In this document: piece by piece, positions 17,132-25,199 of the stretch
Layout: each line of letters starts with the position of its first letter
Position numbering within the stretch: the first letter of the stretch is position 1
NCBI GenBank assembly: GCA_023488645.1
Contig: JAMDDL010000018.1
Location: forward strand, 1 to 36,960
Direction: 5' to 3'
From: Actinomycetota bacterium
Lineage (GTDB): Bacteria > Actinomycetota > Humimicrobiia > Humimicrobiales > Humimicrobiaceae
DNA length: 36,960 nucleotides
Notes under the pieces: model-generated
Told to the model about the DNA's origin: nothing
What the model saw: the letters and a program-made list of their open reading frames with translations, nothing else
The model's database searches: none
Position numbers and translations under genes: made by a program

Positions 17132-18754
17132 ATGTATTTTAAATTAATTATTCAAGTTTTAGGTGGTTTAATATTATTTATTTTTGGTATGACTACCTTA
17201 AGCGACAGCCTTCAGAAAGTCGCTTCAAATAAAATTAAATCCATTATTAATATACTTGCAAAAAGGCCTTGGGCTTCAGTTCTTGTTGGTTTATCTACTA
17301 CTATGATTATTCAAAGCAGCAGTGCTACCTCCGTAATGACTGTTGGCTTTGTTAATGCCGGCCTTATGACATTAAAAACAGCTATAGGAATAATTATGGG
17401 GGCAAATATAGGGACTACTATTACAGCGCAAATAGTTTCTTTTAATATTATTGACTTACTTTCTTACCCTTTAATAATTATTGGCTTTATTATGTTTTTT
17501 GCCAGTAAAAGAAGAAGATATAAAAATATAGGCATGTCAATAATTGGACTGGGTTTACTGTTTTTAGGAATGAATTTAATGAAGCAGTCACTTGAACCTT
17601 TAAAAAATAATATTGGTTTTAAAAATTTTCTTTTAATTTTCAGTAAAAATCCATTTCTTGGAATCCTGGCTGGTCTTATCATCACTTCAATACTGCAAAG
17701 TAGTTCTGCAACAATAGGTTTGTTAATTGCTCTTGCATCTCAAGGTTTAATGCCTATAACTTCTGCTGTCCCAATATTGTTTGGTGATAATCTTGGAACT
17801 TGTGCTACCGCACTTATTGCAAGTACGGGAACTACTGTTACAGCAAGAAGAACAGCTTTTGCACATCTTTTATTTAATATATTTGGCACTATATTTTTCC
17901 TTATACTATTATACGGATTTAAACTTGGAAACTGGCTTTTCCCTCATTTGGGAAGCAATATTCCTCATCAGATAGCTAATATGCATACATTATTTAATGT
18001 AACAACTACAATTATATTATTCCCTATAATAGGTTCATTTGAAAAACTTGTGATTAAATTATACCCTGGAAAAGATGTCGTAGAGCATAAAAATGCAATT
18101 TATCTTGATAACAGACTCATTGGAACTCCAGCTATAGCTCTTGATCAGGCTAACAAAGAACTTTTAAGACTTCTTAAGCTTGTAAGAATTATGCTTGAAG
18201 CTTCTTTTGCAAGATTAAAAAATAAAGATACCAATCTTGAAAAAAAAGTTCTTGATAAAGAAGCTGCTGTAGACAGTGTAACTGAAGATATAATAAAATA
18301 CCTTACTCAAGTTTCAAGGCAGTCATTAACATTAACTCTTTCAAATAAACTAACCAGTTTAATGCATGCAGCATATACTGTGGAACGTACAGGCGATCAT
18401 GCAGAAAGCATGCTTTATTTAGTGATTGTAAAGGAAGAAAACAGAATGGTGTTTTCAGATATAGCAGTTGAAGAGCTGGAAAATTTAAATAATAATGTTT
18501 GTAAAATGTTTGATATACTAGTAGAAGGAATGGAAAATAATGATTTTGATATTTTAAAAGAATGTGAAAAAAATGAGATTGAAATCGATAGAATTGTAAA
18601 AGATATGAGGCTAAATCATATAAAAAGACTGCAGAAAGGAATATGCATGCCTCTTTCTGGAGTAGTTTTTTCAGATATTATTTTGCATTTTGAAAGAATT
18701 GGAGATCTTTTATATGACATTTCAAGAAACATGCTGGAAGTGGGTTTTAAATAA
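17132..18754 (+). CDS. Na/Pi cotransporter family protein with PhoU-like tail
   Basis: This 540-residue protein is of the NptA/PNaS type. Two inverted-repeat transport halves carry the hallmark QSSSATS (61-67) and QSSSAT (189-194). Polytopic helices run to about residue 305. The C-terminal ~200 residues are helical and PhoU-like, with the repeated pattern VERTGDHAESMLYL and FERIGDLLYDISRNMLEVG. Such proteins import phosphate, or set phosphate homeostasis, at the cytoplasmic membrane. The gene stands alone after a 236-bp AT-rich gap. The ribosome site is weak (AGG two bases before ATG). No pho box could be identified with confidence. Confidence 0.93.
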   Translation: MYFKLIIQVLGGLILFIFGMTTLSDSLQKVASNKIKSIINILAKRPWASVLVGLSTTMIIQSSSATSVMTVGFVNAGLMTLKTAIGIIMGANIGTTITAQIVSFNIIDLLSYPLIIIGFIMFFASKRRRYKNIGMSIIGLGLLFLGMNLMKQSLEPLKNNIGFKNFLLIFSKNPFLGILAGLIITSILQSSSATIGLLIALASQGLMPITSAVPILFGDNLGTCATALIASTGTTVTARRTAFAHLLFNIFGTIFFLILLYGFKLGNWLFPHLGSNIPHQIANMHTLFNVTTTIILFPIIGSFEKLVIKLYPGKDVVEHKNAIYLDNRLIGTPAIALDQANKELLRLLKLVRIMLEASFARLKNKDTNLEKKVLDKEAAVDSVTEDIIKYLTQVSRQSLTLTLSNKLTSLMHAAYTVERTGDHAESMLYLVIVKEENRMVFSDIAVEELENLNNNVCKMFDILVEGMENNDFDILKECEKNEIEIDRIVKDMRLNHIKRLQKGICMPLSGVVFSDIILHFERIGDLLYDISRNMLEVGFK

Positions 18755-18826
18755 ATATCAGTTTTTGCTTTTATTGGTTTTTGCTTAAATGTTTTTTTAC
18801 TTACATGTACTTGTAGCTTATGTAGC

Positions 18827-19552
18827 TTATCTGCATGCTTTTGAAATAAAATTATCCCTTTTAATTATAGTTAAGATATAATCAACTGCTTCCTGCGGAT
18901 CATTTACCACTTTATAAAGTGTTTTATCTTCAGGGCTGATGGCAGCATGTTTTTTTAGTAAAATCTCATCAATCCAATCGCATAAACCTTCCCAGTATTC
19001 AGTACTATAAAGAACTATCGGGAAATGCTCTATTTTATTTGTTTGAGATAAAGTTAAAGACTCAAAAAGCTCATCAAGAGTACCATAACCTCCTGGAAAA
19101 ATAACATAACCTATTGAATATTTAACAAAAAGCATTTTCCTTACAAAAAAGTAATGAAATTTTAACGAAATATTCTGATATTTATTTGCTTTTTGTTCAA
19201 ACGGAAGTTCGATATTGCAGCCAATTGACAGCCCGCCAGCCTTGTATGCGCCTTTATTGGCTGCTTCCATTATTCCTGGTCCGCCACCTGTTATAATTCC
19301 AAAACCACTTTTTGCAAGAAGGGCTGCAGTCTTCTCTGCTGCTTTGTAATATTCATTATCAGGTGATGTTCTTGCTGATCCGAAGATAGAAATGCAAGGG
19401 CCGACCTTGGCTAAAGCATCAAATCCCTCAACAAATTCACCTTGAATGCGAAAAACTCTCCATGGATCTGTATCAACAAAATCAGATTTTACAGGAACCT
19501 GAGATTTAAATAAATCACGATCTGCATTTTGTCTTATTTCTTTTTTTTTCAT
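18827..19552 (-). CDS. LOG-family (TIGR00730) nucleoside 5'-monophosphate phosphoribohydrolase-like protein
   Basis: This is a 241-residue Rossmann-type protein. The LOG/lysine-decarboxylase-like signatures are GGGPGIMEAANKGA (89-102) and PGGYGTLDE (153-161), with the FVRKM segment at about 136-140 that supplies the catalytic arginine. LOG proteins cleave adenosine-type nucleotides to base and ribose 5-phosphate. In bacteria the role is usually nucleotide salvage, and old 'lysine decarboxylase' annotations are wrong. An N-terminal extension of ~45 residues precedes the core. It is convergent with the phosphate transporter and monocistronic, with a weak ribosome site. Confidence 0.9.
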   Translation of the reverse strand: MKKKEIRQNADRDLFKSQVPVKSDFVDTDPWRVFRIQGEFVEGFDALAKVGPCISIFGSARTSPDNEYYKAAEKTAALLAKSGFGIITGGGPGIMEAANKGAYKAGGLSIGCNIELPFEQKANKYQNISLKFHYFFVRKMLFVKYSIGYVIFPGGYGTLDELFESLTLSQTNKIEHFPIVLYSTEYWEGLCDWIDEILLKKHAAISPEDKTLYKVVNDPQEAVDYILTIIKRDNFISKACR

Positions 19553-19920
19553 ATGTCTTATTAATTCTAAATTTTTTAATTATTAATTATTTATTTGATC
19601 TATTTAAAATTTTATTAATTTTTTAATTATTAATCTTAACTTTTTCCTGATTTTATTAAATAAAATTTTTTATTGTTAATTAAAATTTTTCTTATCTATA
19701 TTTAATTAGTTCTTGGTGAATAATTCAATTTTTAGTGGATTATTTGTATAAATTAAGCTTAAAATTTTATCAATTTAGCCTTTTTAGCCAATTATTCACC
19801 AGAAACTAATTAAAATCATTTAATATCTATCTAAGAATAATTTAACTAAGAATAATTATATTATATTGCACTACATTTAATTATAAACTCTTTATTTTTA
19901 TATTTTTTATTTATAAGGAT
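19553..19920. other. AT-rich gap containing an inverted-repeat element
   Basis: This gap lies between the LOG gene and glnS. It is nearly all A/T apart from the 108-bp inverted-repeat element at 19704-19811. No coding frame or RNA gene is visible. Confidence 0.6.
19704..19811. repeat. Inverted-repeat element, family B (108 bp)
   Basis: Left arm AATTAGTTCTTGGTGAATAA (starts 19704) and right arm (19790-19811) are inverted repeats with two mismatches over 22 bases, enclosing about 64 bp of AT-rich DNA. A shorter relative of the same arms lies at 29584-29636. The spread of the same arm sequence to two unlinked gaps suggests a miniature mobile element or a recurrent intergenic RNA hairpin. Confidence 0.6.
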
Positions 19921-21612
19921 TTACAAAGTTTTACTTATCTTAGCCCATTCATCTTTTAATGTCACAGTTCTATTAAAAATAATTTTTTCATTTGTAGTAT
20001 CAGTATCTACACAGAAATATCCTAATCTTTCAAACTGATAAACCTCTCCAGGTTTTACTTTTTTTAAATATGGTTCAAGCTTGCAGTTATTTATAACTAC
20101 TAAGGAATTTGGACTAAGATTATCCTTAAAATCCTCACCATCTTTTAACTTAAGAGGATTTTCTTTTATAAAAAGTTTATCATATAACCTTACTTCAGCT
20201 GTTATTGCATGTCTGGCAGAAACCCAGTGTAGTGTTGACTTAACCTTTCGGCCATCAGGCGCATTCCCTCCCTTTGTAGATGGATCATAAACACAATGAA
20301 GTTCCAAAATATTGCCATTTTTATCCTTTATCACATCAACACACTTAATAAAATAAGCATATCTTAAGCGTACTTCCCTTCCCGGAGATAACCTGTAAAA
20401 TTTATTTGGAGGATTTTCCATAAAGTCATCTTGTTCTATATATAAAACTTTTGAAAACGGTATTTTCCTTGTTCCAGCATTTAAATCTTCAGGATTATTT
20501 ATTGCTTCAAGCTCTTCTTGTTTATCATCAGGATAATTATCTATTATTATCTTTAATGGATTTAATACACCCATAACCCTTGCAGCTTTTTTATTTAAAT
20601 CTTCTCTTATAAAATGCTCCAAAAATGCTAAATCTATTGTGCTTTCTGCTTTCGCTAAACCAATTTCCGAACAGAAATTTCGAATTGCTTCAGGGCTGTA
20701 TCCTCTCCTTCGCATCCCTGAAATTGTTGGCATTCGTGGGTCATCCCAGCCATTTACATATTTTTTTTCTACCAGTTCAAGTAACATCCTTTTGCTCATC
20801 ACAGTATATGTAAGATTAAGTCTTGCAAACTCTATTTGCCTTGGGTGGTGAATGCCCAGTTGTTCAATAAACCAGTCATAAAGTGGTCGATGATCCTCAA
20901 ATTCGAGGGTGCATATAGAATGTGTAATATTTTCTATAGAATCTGACTGCCCGTGAGCCCAATCATATGTAGGATATATACACCATTTATTGCCTGTACG
21001 ATGATGCCTTTTATGAAGTATCCTGTACATTATCGGATCACGCATATTAAGGTTTGGCGAAGACATGTCTATTTTTGCTCTAAGAACTCTTGAACCATCT
21101 GGATATTTTCCTTCTTTCATTTCTTTAAACAATCTTAAATTTTCTTCTATTGAACGGTTTCTATACGGGCTTTCTTTACCAGGAGTTGTAAGAGTACCTC
21201 TATATTCTCTTATTTCATCAGCATTTAAGTCACAAACATATGCCTTACCTTTTTTTATTAGTATTAGTGCAAATTCATAAAGCTTTTCAAAATAGTCAGA
21301 AGCATAATATTCTCTATCTCCCCAATCAAACCCCAACCATTTTATATCTTTTTTTATAGATTCAACATACTCAGATTCTTCTTTTACAGGGTTGGTATCA
21401 TCAAACCTTAAATTACATTTACCTCCAAACTCATCAGCCAGCCCGAAATTTAAGCATATAGACTTTGCATGTCCTATATGAAGGTACCCATTAGGTTCAG
21501 GGGGGAATCTTGTGTGAATTTCCTGGTTGCTTCCATTTCTTTCCAGATCTTCCCTTATTATTTCCCTTATAAAATCTGATTTTTCTTTATTATTATCTTT
21601 ATTGTTATCCAT
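19921..21612 (-). CDS. glnS: Glutamine--tRNA ligase
   Basis: GlnRS charges tRNA-Gln with glutamine directly. The 563-residue protein has the class I motifs PPEPNGYLHIGHAKSI (HIGH at 45-48) and VMSKR at 271-275. The GlnRS features FDDTNPVKE, MRDPIMYRI and WCIYPTYDWAHGQSDSIENITHSICTLEFEDHRPLYDW distinguish it from GluRS, as does the C-terminal beta-barrel anticodon-binding region (residues ~340-563, ending RTVTLKDEWAKI). Length matches bacterial GlnRS. The start has only a weak upstream purine run. Its upstream gap holds the mobile-like element and, on the other strand, the fluoride riboswitch. GlnRS is not universal in bacteria, so this organism need not use the GatCAB route for glutamine. Confidence 0.96.
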   Translation of the reverse strand: MDNNKDNNKEKSDFIREIIREDLERNGSNQEIHTRFPPEPNGYLHIGHAKSICLNFGLADEFGGKCNLRFDDTNPVKEESEYVESIKKDIKWLGFDWGDREYYASDYFEKLYEFALILIKKGKAYVCDLNADEIREYRGTLTTPGKESPYRNRSIEENLRLFKEMKEGKYPDGSRVLRAKIDMSSPNLNMRDPIMYRILHKRHHRTGNKWCIYPTYDWAHGQSDSIENITHSICTLEFEDHRPLYDWFIEQLGIHHPRQIEFARLNLTYTVMSKRMLLELVEKKYVNGWDDPRMPTISGMRRRGYSPEAIRNFCSEIGLAKAESTIDLAFLEHFIREDLNKKAARVMGVLNPLKIIIDNYPDDKQEELEAINNPEDLNAGTRKIPFSKVLYIEQDDFMENPPNKFYRLSPGREVRLRYAYFIKCVDVIKDKNGNILELHCVYDPSTKGGNAPDGRKVKSTLHWVSARHAITAEVRLYDKLFIKENPLKLKDGEDFKDNLSPNSLVVINNCKLEPYLKKVKPGEVYQFERLGYFCVDTDTTNEKIIFNRTVTLKDEWAKISKTL

Positions 21613-21701
21613 AATTTATTCCATAAACAATAAATTATTTTTTAAATTTTAAAATAAATTAACATTTTAGATAAATAAACAATTATTGTCAAAGGAACGT
21701 T

Positions 21702-21878
21702 GTCAAGGGGACGTATAATTTGACATAGTGTTAGTACAATCTGGAATCAGTTTACCCCCTATTTAACCTTCTGCATTACTTTCTTAATAATAATCATGAA
21801 TAATCATTATAGAATTATAAGGGAATTTAAATATTATTTATATATTTTAAATCATGTCAAATTATACGTCCCCGTGAC
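21702..21878 (+). mobile_element. MITE-like element A, copy 1 (177 bp, ~23-bp terminal inverted repeats)
   Basis: The left end begins GTCAAGGGGACGTATAATTT and the right end is its inverted repeat, matching at about 24 of 25 positions. The interior is about 80% identical by eye to copy 2 at 23904-24081, in the same orientation. A degenerate copy of the end (GTCAAAGGAACGTT, 21688-21701) abuts the left end, and GTGACA is repeated just beyond the right end. There is no ORF. GGGGACG ends of this kind remind me of REP-type sequences mobilised by Y1 (RAYT) transposases; that link is from memory and needs checking. Confidence 0.75.
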
Positions 21879-21953
21879 ACTGTGACATATTCATAAAATA
21901 TTTGATATTTTTTAAAAATATAATTAAAATTTCTTTAACAAATGAGTTTTATA

Positions 21954-21959
21954 TATAAT
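21954..21959 (+). promoter_or_regulatory. Probable -10 box for the riboswitch transcript
   Basis: TATAAT at 21954-21959 lies about 19 bases before the first aptamer stem, so transcription would start near 21966. No good -35 is seen at 17 bases; a TTAACA occurs at a too-short spacing. Confidence 0.5.
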
Positions 21960-21977
21960 TTAGCTTAATAAAATTTA

Positions 21978-22022
21978 AAGCGATGAAGCTCGCTTATAGC
22001 ATTTTAGCTAATAGCTTCTACT
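21978..22022 (+). ncRNA. Fluoride riboswitch (crcB motif) aptamer
   Basis: Stem P1 is AAGCG/CGCTT (21978-21982 with 21991-21995), closed over loop ATGAAGCT. A second short stem TAGC/GCTA (21997-22000 with 22007-22010) is followed by ATAGCTTCTACT. Loop GAAGCT (21985-21990) pairs with AGCTTC (22013-22018) as the pseudoknot. Compared with the Thermotoga fluoride aptamer (GGGCGATGAGGCCCGCCC ... GCTGATGGCCTCTAC), the A-U-G of the ion site, the A-U linchpin pair and CTAC are kept, while P1 and pseudoknot pairs change in a compensatory way. Deviations are GCTAAT instead of GCTGAT and a shortened A-rich junction. It precedes the zinc-ribbon/HEAT gene by 57 bases. Confidence 0.77.
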
Positions 22023-22053
22023 TTTTATAGTAGAAGCTATTTTTATTATTTTA
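22010..22053 (+). terminator. Riboswitch expression platform: intrinsic terminator
   Basis: AATAGCTTCTACT (22010-22022) pairs perfectly over 13 bp with AGTAGAAGCTATT (22029-22041) around a six-base loop, followed by TTTATTATTTTT. The 5' arm contains the pseudoknot strand AGCTTC, so ligand-bound aptamer and terminator are mutually exclusive. This is an ON switch, as in other fluoride riboswitches. Confidence 0.85.
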
Positions 22054-22078
22054 ATAAACAGATAAAAATAAGAAATTT

Positions 22079-22570
22079 ATGAAAATATATTGCCCTAACT
22101 GTTTTTATCCAAATGATAGCAGTAAAAATATTTGCGAAAAATGCGGGAAGCTTCTTATCTGGAAAGATGAAAGTTATGAGGATAAGCTTATAAAAGCATT
22201 GTCTCATAAAGACTCCCGAATTGTTTTGAGAGCAGTTGAAATTTTATCAAACTTTAAAAGTTACAAAGTAGAGAAAGCACTTGTAAAAATTATTTTTAAA
22301 ACAAAAGATCCTTATATTCAGTCAGCTGCAATTTCATCTTTAACTGATATCGGTTCACCAGAAACACTTAAAATTCTTAGAAAATTAGCCTTGTCAGGAA
22401 CTTTCCCTGCGAGAATAAAAGCAATAGAAGCATTAGGTAAAAAATCTAATAAAAAATTTGCATTGAATGATATAGATTTACTGGAAAAACTTAAAAATGA
22501 AAAAAGCGAAACAATTAAAGTCAAATCAGAAGAAGCAATATTAAACATAAAAAACAGAAATAAATTATAG
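22079..22570 (+). CDS. Zinc-ribbon plus HEAT-repeat protein
   Basis: This is a 163-residue cytoplasmic protein. The N-terminal zinc ribbon has CPNC (5-8) and CEKC (19-22) and a GKLLIW turn. The rest is three to four HEAT-like helical pairs, with periodic RIVLRAVEILSN, YIQSAAISSLTDIGSPETLKIL and PARIKAIEALGKKSN segments. HEAT proteins usually bind other proteins, and no catalytic motif is visible. It is the first gene behind the fluoride-type riboswitch and is followed after 110 bp by an MFS gene on the same strand, so it may act with that transporter. The ribosome site is weak. The precise function is unknown. Confidence 0.85.
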   Translation: MKIYCPNCFYPNDSSKNICEKCGKLLIWKDESYEDKLIKALSHKDSRIVLRAVEILSNFKSYKVEKALVKIIFKTKDPYIQSAAISSLTDIGSPETLKILRKLALSGTFPARIKAIEALGKKSNKKFALNDIDLLEKLKNEKSETIKVKSEEAILNIKNRNKL

Positions 22571-22680
22571 CAATGGCTGATAATAATATTTTTAAAAAAA
22601 ATATTGAAAATAATAAATGTATTAGTAAGCTTTTATAAACTTGTTTATGCTAAATGATAATAACAGGAGATGAGATTTAA

Positions 22681-23880
22681 TTGATAACTAAAGAAATTTT
22701 TAAGAAAAAAAATACCTTTGGAATTTCTAAAAATGTTTTTGCAATGGGTTGGGTAAGCTTTTTTAATGACATAGCTTCAGAAATGGTTTATCCTATTGTC
22801 CCAATTTTTTTAACCACTTTTTTAGGTGCATCAGTAGCAATAGTAGGTGTAATTGAAGGCATAGCAGAATCAACAGCTGCATTATTAAAAGTTTTTTCCG
22901 GATGGCTATCTGACAAGTTTCAAAAAAGAATGCCCTTTGTTGTTTCAGGTTACTCTCTCTCTGCAGTTTCAAAATTATTATTGGGATTATCATATACCTG
23001 GCCACTTGTTTTAATTGCCCGATTTTTTGACAGGTTTGGCAAAGGAATAAGAACATCTGCAAGAGATTCCTTGATAACAGAAAGCTGTTCTGCTAATGAA
23101 AGGGGTAAATCATTTGGCTTCCATAGAGCACTTGATACTCTTGGAGCAGTTTTTGGTCCACTTGCAGCGATTTTATTTTTAACAATATTTAAAAATAATT
23201 TAAGATTAACTTTTTATATCGCTTTTATTCCTGCTCTTATTGGAATAATTTTACTTCTTGTTTTTGTTAAGGAAAAAAAGAAAAAAGCATTATGCACCAG
23301 TGATTTAAAATTAAGATGGAGAGATGTTAACCCGTCTTTTAAAATATATCTATTTATTAATATAATTTTTTTTATAGGAAATAGCTCAGATACTTTTTTA
23401 ATTCTTAGAGCTCAAAATTTAGGATTAGCTATTAAAACAACAATTTTTGCTTATGTTCTTTTTAATATTACTTATTCTTTATTTTCTATTCCGGCTGGTA
23501 TAATAGTAGATAAAATAGGTGCAAAAAAAGTAATAATTACTGGGCTTTTTATATTCAGCATTGTTTATTTTTTCTTTGGGTTTATAAATTCCAGCATATT
23601 TATTTGGATACTTTTTCCAATATATGGTATTCATATGGCTTTAACTGAAGGGGTAGGCAAAGCTTATATTTCTTTACTTGTTCCAATTGAAAAATCTGGA
23701 ACTGCTTTTGGCATTTACCAAACTGCTATAGGGATCTGCAGCTTTTTTGCTTCTTTTATTGCAGGGCTCATGTGGAGTTATATAAATGTAAGAGTTCCTT
23801 TTTATTTTGGTAGCATAATGGCATTTATTTCAGCTATTTTATTTATCGGACTGGGTAGAAAAGTAAAAACTATTAAATAA
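22681..23880 (+). CDS. MFS transporter in the fluoride-riboswitch operon
   Basis: This is a 399-residue major facilitator protein with twelve predicted helices. Motif A is GWLSDKFQKR (74-83). The stretch RFFDRFGKGIRTSARDSL (114-131) is typical of an uncharacterised MFS subgroup (MJ1317-like, from memory). Asp30 and Glu34 in the first helix region (FFNDIASEMVYP) are candidate proton-coupling residues. Start is TTG at 22681 behind AGGAG with about ten bases. It lies downstream of the fluoride riboswitch and the HEAT gene with no terminator seen between them, and ends 24 bp before repeat copy 2. I infer a fluoride- or metal-fluoride-related export role; export of another compound is possible. 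Confidence 0.88.
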   Translation: MITKEIFKKKNTFGISKNVFAMGWVSFFNDIASEMVYPIVPIFLTTFLGASVAIVGVIEGIAESTAALLKVFSGWLSDKFQKRMPFVVSGYSLSAVSKLLLGLSYTWPLVLIARFFDRFGKGIRTSARDSLITESCSANERGKSFGFHRALDTLGAVFGPLAAILFLTIFKNNLRLTFYIAFIPALIGIILLLVFVKEKKKKALCTSDLKLRWRDVNPSFKIYLFINIIFFIGNSSDTFLILRAQNLGLAIKTTIFAYVLFNITYSLFSIPAGIIVDKIGAKKVIITGLFIFSIVYFFFGFINSSIFIWILFPIYGIHMALTEGVGKAYISLLVPIEKSGTAFGIYQTAIGICSFFASFIAGLMWSYINVRVPFYFGSIMAFISAILFIGLGRKVKTIK

Positions 23881-23903
23881 TGATATTTATATTCTCAAAA
23901 ATT

Positions 23904-24081
23904 GTCACGGGGACGTATAATTTGACATAGAGTTAATACAATTTAAAACCAGTTTACCCTCTATTGAACTTTATGCATGACTTTCTTAATAATAATTATA
24001 GATAATCATTATAGAATTATCTGAGCATTTAAACATTTTTTATTATCTGATTTAAATTATCAAATTATACGTCCCCGTGAC
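23904..24081 (+). mobile_element. MITE-like element A, copy 2 (178 bp, 22-bp perfect terminal inverted repeats)
   Basis: The left end GTCACGGGGACGTATAATTT (from 23904) and the right end (24060-24081) are perfect inverted repeats over 22 bases. The interior aligns with copy 1 in the same direction. It lies 24 bp after the MFS stop codon and 24 bp beyond the 3' end of the RRM gene on the other strand, where its arms could also act as a terminator hairpin. No target duplication is evident. Confidence 0.75.
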
Positions 24082-24105
24082 ATAACGGTTTTGCCAATAG
24101 AATGT

Positions 24106-24375
24106 TTAATATCTTCTATAGTTGCTTCTTGCAGGTCTGTCTTTTTGAGGACGTGCTTCATCCACTCTTAAAGTACGGCCATCGAATGATGAGCCATCTA
24201 AAGCTTCTTTTGCTTTTTGAGCTTCTTCTGAGCTACCCATTTCAATAAATCCGAAACCTTTGTTGCCTATAATATTGACCTGAACAACCTTGCCATAAGA
24301 TGAAAACAACTTTTCAAGTTGTTCATCAGTTGCTGAATAGGAAAAATTTCCTACATACAGTTTGTTACCTTGCAT
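24106..24375 (-). CDS. Single RRM RNA-binding protein
   Basis: This is an 89-residue RNA-recognition-motif protein. RNP2 is LYVGNF (6-11) and RNP1 is NKGFGFIEM (38-46), with the usual beta-alpha-beta-beta-alpha-beta order ending TLRVDEARP and a short basic tail (RPARSNYRRY). It resembles the small cyanobacterial/bacterial Rbp proteins linked to cold response and mRNA localisation. A strong AAGGAGG site precedes ATG, and the 5' leader of roughly 100 bases contains potential stems, consistent with post-transcriptional control, though no named element is recognisable. It is monocistronic. Confidence 0.94.
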   Translation of the reverse strand: MQGNKLYVGNFSYSATDEQLEKLFSSYGKVVQVNIIGNKGFGFIEMGSSEEAQKAKEALDGSSFDGRTLRVDEARPQKDRPARSNYRRY

Positions 24376-24567
24376 TACTGCCTCCTTAAAATATTATTAA
24401 TTCTCTAAGCTTGATAATATTTTTTTCGAGAGGAAGTCGCAAGAAAACGCAGCTCTAATTAAAATATCATTAAACAAAGAAGAAAATAAAGTATATTCCT
24501 ATTAATTACTATTTGTCAAATTATTTTTAAAATTTTTTTTGCTTTAAGATTTTAAGATATTAAATTT

Positions 24568-25113
24568 TTATTTTCTTATATCATATATAAATCCACCGCT
24601 TAATCCTTCAAGCGTATGGCTTGTAACCATTGATTTCGGATCAATTTGCTGGGCTATAAATTTTAATTTTTCCAGATTGCTTTTTTTACAAATAATATTA
24701 AGAACTTTTAAATCCCCATCTTTACCACTGCCAGTATAGCTTGTTACGCCAAACCCGAACTCTCTAAGTTTGTTTTCTATATCACCTTCAGGAAATCTTG
24801 TTATAATATTAACACTAACCATATCTTTTGTTATTTTATTGGAAATAGTCATGCCAATAAAAAGACCTGCTGCAAAACCCATAGCATAAAATAAAATTAT
24901 AAATACATTTATACCATCTTTTACAGCATTTGAAATAACAGTTATAGCTACAGTTATAGCAATAGTTGCCTCAAAAAACCCAATAATGCTTGTTAAGGTT
25001 TTATTTCCCTTTACCATAACAATAGTTCTTACAGTTCCAACAAGAACCTGGAGCATTAGTGCTAAAAAAATTATTAATGACCAGCCTAAAACATGTAAAT
25101 TAAAATTAAACAT
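24568..25113 (-). CDS. UPF0316 (DUF5698/DUF2179) membrane protein, YebE-like
   Basis: This 181-residue protein has three N-terminal membrane helices (LGWSLIIFLALMLQVLVGTV, IIGFFEATIAITVAITVI, FIILFYAMGFAAGLFIGMTI). A C-terminal soluble DUF2179-type domain (~100-175) follows, containing FPEGDIENKLREFGFGVTSYTGSGKDGDLKVLNIICKK. The conserved VGTVRTI motif of the family is present. The family has no settled function; the C-terminal domain resembles ligand-binding domains of YitT-type proteins. Start is supported by AAAGGA five bases upstream. It lies 86 bp after the HAD phosphatase gene and could share its transcript. Confidence 0.87.
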   Translation of the reverse strand: MFNFNLHVLGWSLIIFLALMLQVLVGTVRTIVMVKGNKTLTSIIGFFEATIAITVAITVISNAVKDGINVFIILFYAMGFAAGLFIGMTISNKITKDMVSVNIITRFPEGDIENKLREFGFGVTSYTGSGKDGDLKVLNIICKKSNLEKLKFIAQQIDPKSMVTSHTLEGLSGGFIYDIRK

Positions 25114-25199
25114 ATATTTCCTTTATGTACATATTTTCCAGGTAATCAAATTAAAATTCTATTAATTTAAAAATTTATAAAAAATATTTTATACAAAAT

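Noticed and set aside
22793..23062. 89-codon minus-strand frame inside the MFS gene
   Set aside because: Leu/Lys-rich antisense reading of membrane-helix codons; not a gene.
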